Source of the DNA: an uncultured Pleurocapsa sp.
GTDB lineage: Bacteria > Cyanobacteriota > Cyanobacteriia > Cyanobacteriales > Xenococcaceae
Direction: 5' to 3'
Length of the DNA: 5,896 bases
Assembly (NCBI GenBank): GCA_937884735.1
Contig: CAKZYI010000030.1
Location: forward strand, 1 to 5,896
Shown here: positions 1-3,949 of the stretch, piece after piece
How the letters are laid out: every line of letters starts with the position of its first letter
Position numbering within the stretch: the stretch's first letter is position 1
Position numbers and translations under genes: made by a program
The notes under the pieces: model-generated
Seen by the model: only the letters and a program-made list of their open reading frames with translations
Told to the model about the DNA's origin: nothing
Database searches by the model: none

Positions 1-1
1 A

Positions 2-73
2 CCATTTCAAGGCTATGACACTTTTGATAATGTTGCGTTGAAATATTACGAAGGATTTGTTGCTTGTCATTAG
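2..73 (+). CDS. 3' end of an unidentified gene (partial, left edge)
   Basis: An open frame enters from the left edge and gives 23 residues, including YDTFDNVALKYYEGF, before a TAG stop at 71-73. The other two + frames stop at about 16-18 and 39-41, so this is the only + frame open over the whole stretch. In cyanobacteria the gene before nifS is commonly fdxN (a bacterial-type ferredoxin following nifB), but I do not recognise this tail as FdxN. The last residues and the stop codon are encoded by the first heptamer of the repeat array that follows. With so few codons the call is weak, and no function is offered. Confidence 0.33.
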   Translation, partial: PFQGYDTFDNVALKYYEGFVACH

Positions 74-121
74 TTATTGGTCATTAGTCATTAGTCATTG
101 GTTATTGGTTATTGGTTATTG
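66..121 (+). repeat. GT-type heptamer array, 8 units
   Basis: Eight consecutive 7-bp units of the form GTYATTR run without a break: GTCATTA, GTTATTG, GTCATTA, GTCATTA, GTCATTG, then GTTATTG three times. The first unit supplies the stop codon of the upstream frame. This matches the short tandemly repeated repetitive (STRR) heptanucleotides known from cyanobacterial genomes. A shorter, less regular run of the same kind (GTCATTA, GTCATG, GTCACTG, GTCATAA) lies at 245-271. Confidence 0.85.
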
Positions 122-124
122 CGA

Positions 125-237
125 GACAGTTGCGTTGCGTGGGTCAGATGCGGCGAACTATGCGCCTTTCTCCCGTTGTCCCAAAGGGATACCGCAAGCA
201 TAAGCCCTAAAGGATTCGCTACGCATCACAAACTGTC
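125..237. repeat. possible small mobile repeat with inverted ends
   Basis: A 113-bp block is bounded by a 7-bp perfect inverted repeat, GACAGTT at 125-131 and AACTGTC at 231-237. Inside the ends are further loosely matching bases (TTGCG near the left, CGCATCACAA at the right). It lies between two GT-type heptamer runs, as if inserted into one array. It is more GC-rich than its flanks, has no coding frame I can support, and contains two copies of the AAAGGAT-type repeat. It could be a MITE-like element or a chance pairing. I saw no clear target-site duplication. Confidence 0.35.
182..226. repeat. two diverged copies of the AAAGGAT...CGCAT interspersed repeat
   Basis: Two adjacent related units occur, CAAAGGGATACCGCAAGCAT (182-201) and CCTAAAGGATTCGCTACGCA (206-225, followed by T). 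Related sequences occur in the nifU-nifH, nifH-nifD and nifD-nifK spacers, and inverted just before nifS. No gene is encoded. Confidence 0.6.
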
Positions 238-277
238 GAGGGTGGTCATTAGTCATGGTCACTGGTCATAAGTAGAT

Positions 278-333
278 ACAAAAGACAAACAACGAAAGAC
301 AAAGAACAAAAGACAAAGAACAAAAGACAAACA
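278..333. repeat. AC-type heptamer array, 8 units, upstream of nifS
   Basis: Eight uninterrupted 7-bp units begin with AC: ACAAAAG, ACAAACA, ACGAAAG, ACAAAGA, ACAAAAG, ACAAAGA, ACAAAAG, ACAAACA. They are the opposite-strand counterpart of the GT-type units. The array is broken by an inverted AAGGATACCGC repeat at about 334-357, then resumes as ACAAATG ACAAACA at 358-371, which contains the nifS start codon. Confidence 0.85.
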
Positions 334-334
334 A

Positions 335-353
335 TATGCGGAGCGGTATCCTT
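335..353 (-). repeat. inverted copy of the AAGGATACCGCTNCGCATA repeat
   Basis: Read on the - strand this is AAGGATACCGCTCCGCATA. It matches the copy at 5427-5444 downstream of nifD except for the base in the N position (C here, A there). It sits between two parts of the AC-type heptamer array just upstream of nifS. Confidence 0.6.
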
Positions 354-357
354 GAGG
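354..357 (+). promoter_or_regulatory. nifS ribosome-binding site
   Basis: GAGG lies 4 nt before the ATG at 362. The spacing is short, but this is the only purine-rich Shine-Dalgarno candidate close to the start. It lies at the junction between the inverted repeat and the resumed heptamer run. Confidence 0.5.
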
Positions 358-361
358 ACAA

Positions 362-1561
362 ATGACAAACACTATTTATCTCGACAACAACGCTACAACA
401 AGAATAGATGAAGATGTATTAGCAGCAATGCTACCCTATTTCACTATCTACTATGGTAATCCTTCGAGTATGCATACCTTTGGGGGACAAATTGGTCATG
501 TAGTCCGCAAAGCCAGAAGCCAAGTCGCCGATTTATTGGGTGCAGAAGAGTCAGAAATTGTCTTTACCAGTTGCGGTACAGAAGGAGACAATGCAGCTAT
601 TTTAGCGGCACTTAAAGCCCAACCTAAGAAAAAGCATATTATTACCACAGAAGTCGAGCATCCTGCGATTTTGAATCTGTGTCGCCGACTCGAAAGAGAA
701 GACTACACTGTTACTTATCTTTCAGTAAACGGCAAGGGGCAAATTGATTTTGATGAGCTAGAAGCCTCTTTGACAGGCAACACCGCCGTAGTTTCGGTGA
801 TGTATGCTAACAACGAAACTGGTGTAATATTTCCCATCGAACAAATTGGGCAAATAGTAAAAGAGTATGGCGCACTGTTTCATGTCGATGCAGTACAGGC
901 TGTGGGCAAAATTCCCTTAGACATGAAAAACAGCACTATCGACCTCTTAACTCTTTCTGGTCATAAAATCCATGCTCCTAAAGGTATTGGTGCTTTATAT
1001 GTGCGTAAAGGCGTGAGGTTTCGTCCCTTGTTAATTGGCGGACACCAAGAGAGGGGGCGCAGAGGAGGGACAGAAAATGTAGCAGGTATAGTTGCGTTGG
1101 GTAAGGCTGCGGAGTTAGCACAGCAGCATTTGGCAGATGTCGATCGCGAAAAAAGGTTGCGAGACAAATTAGAACAAGGTATCTTGGCTGCTATTCCTAA
1201 TACAGCAGTTAATGGCGATCGCCATAATCGCTTACCCAATACCACTAATATTGGCTTCAAATTTATTGAAGGGGAAGCAATCTTACTATCTTTAGATGAC
1301 TATGGCATCTGTGCCTCTTCTGGTTCAGCCTGTAGCTCTGGCTCTCTAGAACCTTCCCACGTGCTAAGAGCATTAGGGCTACCCTATAGCGTCTTGCATG
1401 GTTCGATTCGCTTTAGCCTATCTCGCTATACTACCGAAGCAGAAATTGATCGTGTCTTAGAAGTTCTTCCTAGCATAATCGATCGCCTCCGCGAACTTTC
1501 TCCCTTCAGTAGTGATGATGCAGACTGGCTACAAGAACAAGAATTGGCAATTAGTCGTTAG
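362..1561 (+). CDS. nifS: NifS cysteine desulfurase
   Basis: This PLP-dependent cysteine desulfurase converts L-cysteine to L-alanine and passes the sulfur, as a persulfide, to NifU for nitrogenase Fe-S clusters. The 399-residue length is normal for NifS. Visible landmarks are the N-terminal YLDNNATT (residues 6-13), GTEGDN (72-77) in the cofactor-phosphate region, His100 in the EVEHPAIL segment, HVDAVQ (174-179), the PLP-binding lysine Lys202 in SGHKIHAPKG, RRGGTEN (233-239), and the catalytic Cys324 in SSGSACSSG. The ATG was chosen because the family's conserved YLDNNATT follows almost at once and GAGG precedes it. The ATG lies inside a heptamer repeat (ACAAATG), and the last residues plus the TAG stop are encoded by another heptamer run, so the extreme C-terminus is probably not under family constraint. 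nifU starts 59 bp downstream, so co-transcription is likely. Confidence 0.97.
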   Translation: MTNTIYLDNNATTRIDEDVLAAMLPYFTIYYGNPSSMHTFGGQIGHVVRKARSQVADLLGAEESEIVFTSCGTEGDNAAILAALKAQPKKKHIITTEVEHPAILNLCRRLEREDYTVTYLSVNGKGQIDFDELEASLTGNTAVVSVMYANNETGVIFPIEQIGQIVKEYGALFHVDAVQAVGKIPLDMKNSTIDLLTLSGHKIHAPKGIGALYVRKGVRFRPLLIGGHQERGRRGGTENVAGIVALGKAAELAQQHLADVDREKRLRDKLEQGILAAIPNTAVNGDRHNRLPNTTNIGFKFIEGEAILLSLDDYGICASSGSACSSGSLEPSHVLRALGLPYSVLHGSIRFSLSRYTTEAEIDRVLEVLPSIIDRLRELSPFSSDDADWLQEQELAISR

Positions 1562-1619
1562 TTGTTGGTCATTGGTCAATCCAAACTAACAACAAAGAAC
1601 AAAGAACAAAGGACAAAAC
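1554..1619. repeat. nifS-nifU spacer: converging GT- and AC-type heptamers
   Basis: GT-type units GTCGTTA, GTTGTTG, GTCATTG, GTCAATC (1554-1581) begin inside the nifS end. They are followed by AC-type units ACTAACA, ACAAAGA, ACAAAGA, ACAAAGG, ACAAAAC (1585-1619), ending 1 nt before the nifU ATG. The two halves can pair: GTTAGT (1557-1562) and TTGG (1565-1568) with CCAA (1581-1584) and ACTAAC (1585-1590), leaving a 2-nt bulge and a 12-nt loop. The AAAGGA at 1608-1613, made by the last two units, is the best Shine-Dalgarno candidate for nifU (7-nt gap). No U-tract follows, so it is not an obvious terminator. Confidence 0.75.
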
Positions 1620-1620
1620 C

Positions 1621-2535
1621 ATGTGGGACTATACAGACAAAGTAATGGAACATTTCCATAATCCCCGCAATCAAGGGACGATTAAGGAAAAGCAGGAAGG
1701 AGAAGAAATCGTTACAGGACAGGTAGGCAGTATTGCCTGTGGAGATGCTCTTAAGCTTCATCTCAAAATTGACGAATCAAGTCAAACTATTAAAGACGCT
1801 ACCTTTCAGACTTTTGGTTGCGCCAGCGCGATCGCCTCTTCTTCGGCTCTAACTGAATTGCTCAAAGGCAGAAAAGTCGATGAAGCGATGAAGTTGACTA
1901 ACAAAGAAATTGCTGAGTCTCTCGGTGGTTTGCCTGAAGAGAAAATGCATTGTTCGGTAATGGGACAGGAAGCTTTAGAAGCTGCTATCTATACCTACAA
2001 AGGTATTCCCCTAGACAGCCACGAAGAAGATGAAGGAAACCTTATATGTCGTTGTTTTGGTGTCTCTGATACAAAAATCAAAAGAATTATTCGCGAGAAT
2101 GATATTACAAACGCAGAACAAGTAACTAACTATGTAAAGGCGGGCGGTGGCTGTAGCTCATGTTTGCCAGACATTGATGTCTTAATTGAAGAAGTTATCA
2201 CCGAGCAAGAGCAAATTAAAGTCGAACAAGAAAAAAGCGTCGAAGCAGCAAAAGCGATCGCAACTGCCAAACAAGATTCAACTACACAACCAAAGCGTTT
2301 AACGAACTTACAAAAAATCACCCTAATTCAACGGGTAATAGATACAGAAATTAGACCAGTATTAGCCGAAGACGGCGGTGATATGGAACTGTTCGATGTT
2401 GAAGGAGATGTCGTTAAGGTAATCCTTAAAGGTGCTTGTAGTGGCTGTGCTTCTTCTACCGAGACTTTAAAACTAGCAATTGAAGCTACATTACAAGATC
2501 GTGTATTACCTAGTTTAACTGTTGAGTCAGTCTAA
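1621..2535 (+). CDS. nifU: NifU Fe-S cluster assembly scaffold
   Basis: NifU is the scaffold on which Fe-S clusters are built with sulfur from NifS, then handed to NifH and other nitrogenase components. At 304 residues it has the full three-domain form. Residues 1 to about 130 are IscU-like, with Cys40 (ACGD), Cys67 (FGCASA) and Cys111 (HCSVMG). The middle domain, about 140-185, has four cysteines, Cys143, Cys145, Cys178 and Cys181 (CRC...GGCSSC), expected to hold a permanent [2Fe-2S] cluster. A Glu/Gln/Lys/Ala-rich linker covers about 190-228. The C-terminal Nfu-like domain, 229-304, carries Cys273 and Cys276 (GACSGCASS). All nine conserved cysteines are present. The start MWDYTDKVMEHFHNPRN is typical of the family, which fixes the ATG. 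It lies between nifS and nifH, with a 317-bp spacer before nifH. Confidence 0.97.
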   Translation: MWDYTDKVMEHFHNPRNQGTIKEKQEGEEIVTGQVGSIACGDALKLHLKIDESSQTIKDATFQTFGCASAIASSSALTELLKGRKVDEAMKLTNKEIAESLGGLPEEKMHCSVMGQEALEAAIYTYKGIPLDSHEEDEGNLICRCFGVSDTKIKRIIRENDITNAEQVTNYVKAGGGCSSCLPDIDVLIEEVITEQEQIKVEQEKSVEAAKAIATAKQDSTTQPKRLTNLQKITLIQRVIDTEIRPVLAEDGGDMELFDVEGDVVKVILKGACSGCASSTETLKLAIEATLQDRVLPSLTVESV

Positions 2536-2541
2536 ATGTAG

Positions 2542-2576
2542 GTTCTTTGTCCTCAGTTTTTTGTCATTCGTTTCTT
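2542..2576 (+). repeat. GT-type heptamers after nifU, 5 units
   Basis: Five diverged units keep exact 7-bp phase: GTTCTTT, GTCCTCA, GTTTTTT, GTCATTC, GTTTCTT. They start 6 nt after the nifU stop. The GT at the head of each unit is the only fully conserved part. Confidence 0.65.
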
Positions 2577-2676
2577 GAAAGATAAAGACAAAGAAATTCA
2601 AGTTCAAGTTTAAATTTACCAACCTTTACCCCGATACATTAATCATGTTTTTCCTCAACCTCAACACTTGCGGAGA

Positions 2677-2684
2677 GCGATCGC
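2677..2684. repeat. HIP1 octamer (one of five in the window)
   Basis: The palindrome GCGATCGC is found here and at 1215-1222 (nifS), 1828-1835 and 2254-2261 (nifU), and 2749-2756 (nifU-nifH spacer). HIP1 is strongly over-represented in many cyanobacterial genomes and supports the taxonomic call. An 8-mer is expected about once per 65 kb in unbiased sequence. Confidence 0.9.
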
Positions 2685-2697
2685 CACCAAAGGATTT

Positions 2698-2725
2698 GTC
2701 ATTCGTCGTTCGTTACTTGTCCTAA
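2698..2725 (+). repeat. GT-type heptamers in the nifU-nifH spacer, 4 units
   Basis: The units are GTCATTC, GTCGTTC, GTTACTT, GTCCTAA, in phase. The last one merges into the CCTAAAGGATAAGC repeat that begins at 2721. Confidence 0.6.
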
Positions 2726-2752
2726 AGGATAAGCTTCGCAAATCATTTGCGA
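2721..2752. repeat. AAAGGAT repeat copy with perfect inverted repeat
   Basis: CCTAAAGGATAAGCTTCGCA (2721-2740) is a variant of the interspersed repeat. Its end forms a perfect inverted repeat, TCGCAAAT (2736-2743) and ATTTGCGA (2745-2752), around a single C. The right arm overlaps a HIP1 octamer at 2749-2756. It lies about 100 bp before nifH and could be a repeat end, a protein-binding palindrome, or a cruciform. Confidence 0.55.
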
Positions 2753-2757
2753 TCGCT

Positions 2758-2824
2758 ACTAAAAACTAATGACTAAAGACCAACGCTGTTATGCCCTCGT
2801 GGCACAAAAAACAAATAACCATTG
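2758..2824. repeat. AC-type heptamers upstream of nifH
   Basis: Units ACTAAAA, ACTAATG, ACTAAAG, preceded by an AC-spaced start, run at about 2758-2784. A second run, ACAAAAA, ACAAATA, ACCATTG, covers 2804-2824. The block between them includes a weak 4-bp hairpin, TGCC (2792-2795) with GGCA (2801-2804). Confidence 0.6.
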
Positions 2825-2852
2825 TCCTCTAACAAATTAAAGAGAAATAATC

Positions 2853-3725
2853 ATGAGACAAATTGCATTTTACGGAAAAGGCGGAATCGGTAAATCTACT
2901 ACTTCTCAGAACACCATCGCTGCATTATCTGAAACTTCCAGGGTCATGATCGTTGGTTGTGACCCCAAAGCCGACTCCACTCGCTTGATGCTTCACACTA
3001 AAGCTCAAACTACTATTCTCTCTTTGGCAGCGGAAAGAGGCGCAGTGGAAGATATCGAGCTGGAAGAAGTACTACTAACTGGCTATAACAACGTGCGTTG
3101 CGTTGAATCTGGAGGTCCCGAACCAGGTGTAGGCTGTGCTGGTCGTGGTATTATCACTGCCATTAACTTCCTTGAAGAAGAAGGTGCTTACGAAGACCTA
3201 GATTTAGTCTCCTACGACGTACTAGGGGACGTTGTATGTGGTGGTTTCGCAATGCCGATTCGAGAAGGTAAAGCTCAAGATATCTACATTGTTACATCTG
3301 GTGAGATGATGGCAATGTATGCAGCTAACAACATCGCTCGCGGTATTCTTAAGTATGCTCAATCTGGTGGTGTTCGCTTGGGCGGTCTAATCTGCAACAG
3401 TCGTAAAGTTGACCGTGAAGTTGAATTAATCGAAGCCCTAGCTGACAGACTTGGAACTAAAATGATTCACTTTGTTCCTCGCGACAACGTGGTTCAAAGA
3501 GCAGAATTACGGCGAATGACTGTGATTGAGTATGAACCCGATCATCCTCAAGCGCAAGAATATCGCGCCCTTGCTCGTAAAATCGAACACAACAAAGACT
3601 TAGTAATTCCTACTCCCATCACCATGGATGAGCTTGAAGAATTACTAGTCGAGTACGGATTTATGGATTCTGATGCCGAGTACCAAAAAATCATGGAAGC
3701 AGATAAAGCTGCTGTCAAAGTGTAA
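2853..3725 (+). CDS. nifH: NifH nitrogenase iron protein (dinitrogenase reductase)
   Basis: NifH is the homodimeric ATPase that delivers electrons one at a time to the NifDK MoFe protein and is also needed for FeMo-cofactor maturation. Visible features are the P-loop GKGGIGKST (residues 8-16, Lys14), switch I around Asp37 in GCDPKAD, the [4Fe-4S] ligands Cys95 (GVGCAGRG) and Cys129 (GDVVCGGF), and switch II DVLGD (122-126). Arg98 corresponds to the arginine that is ADP-ribosylated in some other diazotrophs. The 290-residue length is normal. The protein begins directly at MRQIAFYGKGG without the short MTDEN-like leader of heterocystous forms. No in-frame upstream ATG improves it, and AAAGAGA precedes the start with about 7-8 nt spacing. 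A long stem-loop follows the stop by 6 nt, and nifD follows after 224 bp. Confidence 0.99.
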   Translation: MRQIAFYGKGGIGKSTTSQNTIAALSETSRVMIVGCDPKADSTRLMLHTKAQTTILSLAAERGAVEDIELEEVLLTGYNNVRCVESGGPEPGVGCAGRGIITAINFLEEEGAYEDLDLVSYDVLGDVVCGGFAMPIREGKAQDIYIVTSGEMMAMYAANNIARGILKYAQSGGVRLGGLICNSRKVDREVELIEALADRLGTKMIHFVPRDNVVQRAELRRMTVIEYEPDHPQAQEYRALARKIEHNKDLVIPTPITMDELEELLVEYGFMDSDAEYQKIMEADKAAVKV

Positions 3726-3731
3726 TTTCGC

Positions 3732-3773
3732 GGCTAGGGATGGAAAATATGACTTTGTTTTTTGTCCCTAGTC
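3732..3773 (+). promoter_or_regulatory. long stem-loop just after nifH (mRNA stabiliser/attenuator candidate)
   Basis: In RNA, 3732-3749 can pair with 3756-3773: 18 pairs, five of them G-U, with a 6-nt loop. The strongest part is CTAGGGA (3734-3740) with TCCCTAG (3765-3771), continued by GGAAAA with TTTTTT. It starts 6 nt after the nifH stop. Hairpins between nifH and nifD are known in other diazotrophs to stabilise an abundant nifH message and lower nifDK read-through. Here that role is inferred. No U-run follows the stem, so it is not a classical intrinsic terminator. Confidence 0.65.
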
Positions 3774-3784
3774 AATTGTCATTG
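3771..3784 (+). repeat. GT-type heptamers after nifH, 2 units
   Basis: GTCAATT and GTCATTG, in phase, follow and overlap the 3' foot of the stem-loop. This is the nifH counterpart of the heptamer runs after the other genes. Confidence 0.5.
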
Positions 3785-3787
3785 GTT

Positions 3788-3860
3788 CCAAAGGATTCCT
3801 AAAGGATACCGCTGCGTGATGGCGTTAGCCGAATTCTTTAGGGCATAACTGCTTCGCATA
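3788..3860. repeat. composite AAAGGAT repeat in the nifH-nifD spacer
   Basis: Tandem CCAAAGGATT and CCTAAAGGAT lead into ACCGCTGCG. The 24 bases at 3790-3813 are identical to 5414-5437 downstream of nifD. An inverted partial copy, ATTCTTTAGG (3833-3842), can pair with CCTAAAGGAT (3798-3807). The final 18 bases (3843-3860) match 5440-5457 at 15 of 18 positions. Relative to the nifD-nifK copy, this one carries extra sequence in the middle. Confidence 0.65.
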
Positions 3861-3866
3861 TTCTTT

Positions 3867-3934
3867 GTTCTTTGTTATTTACGCCACTCAAAACTAATAA
3901 CTAATGACCAATGACAAACGACCAACAACCATTA
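3867..3934. repeat. converging heptamers upstream of nifD
   Basis: GT-type GTTCTTT and GTTATTT (3867-3880) face six in-phase AC-type units: ACTAATA, ACTAATG, ACCAATG, ACAAACG, ACCAACA, ACCATTA (3893-3934). GTTATT (3874-3879) can pair with AATAAC (3896-3901). One unit creates an in-frame ATG at 3911, which would lengthen nifD by 13 codons of repeat-encoded residues. Confidence 0.75.
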
Positions 3935-3936
3935 TG

Positions 3937-3946
3937 GAGAGAGAGG
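3937..3946 (+). promoter_or_regulatory. nifD ribosome-binding site
   Basis: The purine run GGAGAGAGAGG ends 3 nt before the ATG at 3950, and its GGAG portion lies about 9 nt upstream. This strong site decides the start at 3950 over the in-frame ATG at 3911, which is preceded only by heptamer repeat. Confidence 0.75.
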
Positions 3947-3949
3947 ATC

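Larger units (their letters stand above)
2536..2852 (+). promoter_or_regulatory. nifU-nifH intergenic region, probable site of nifH expression signals
   Basis: This 317-bp spacer holds no gene I can support. In order it contains a GT-type heptamer run (2542-2576), an AT-rich stretch with TTCAAGTTCAAGTTTAAATT (2599-2618), a HIP1 site (2677-2684), more GT-type heptamers (2698-2725), an AAAGGATAAGCTTCGCA repeat copy with a perfect inverted repeat (2721-2752), and AC-type heptamers (2758-2784 and 2804-2824). The weak ribosome-binding site for nifH is AAAGAGA at 2839-2845. No GTA-N8-TAC NtcA palindrome is present, and I cannot point to a convincing -10/-35 pair. A nifH promoter here is expected from other cyanobacteria, not shown. 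Confidence 0.4.

Noticed and set aside
66..333. CRISPR-like array
   Set aside because: The repeats are 7-bp units in direct tandem with no unique spacers of constant length.
961..1260. Antisense open frame of 99 codons within nifS
   Set aside because: It lies wholly inside a strongly conserved gene on the other strand and has no recognisable domain; it is a shadow frame.
1576..1761. Antisense open frame across the nifS-nifU spacer
   Set aside because: Its end is made of reverse-complement heptamer repeats and the rest is opposite conserved NifU sequence.
2130..2321. Antisense open frame opposite the nifU linker
   Set aside because: It overlaps intact nifU and its composition simply mirrors the Glu/Lys/Ala-rich linker.
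2791..2812. Intrinsic terminator (TGCC-CTCGT-GGCA followed by A-rich DNA)
   Set aside because: The stem is only 4 bp and is followed by A, not T, on the + strand.
3911..3949. Upstream in-frame ATG giving a 494-residue NifD
   Set aside because: The 13 extra codons are mostly AC-type heptamer repeat, no ribosome-binding site precedes them, and a strong purine run lies just before the ATG at 3950, where family-like sequence begins.
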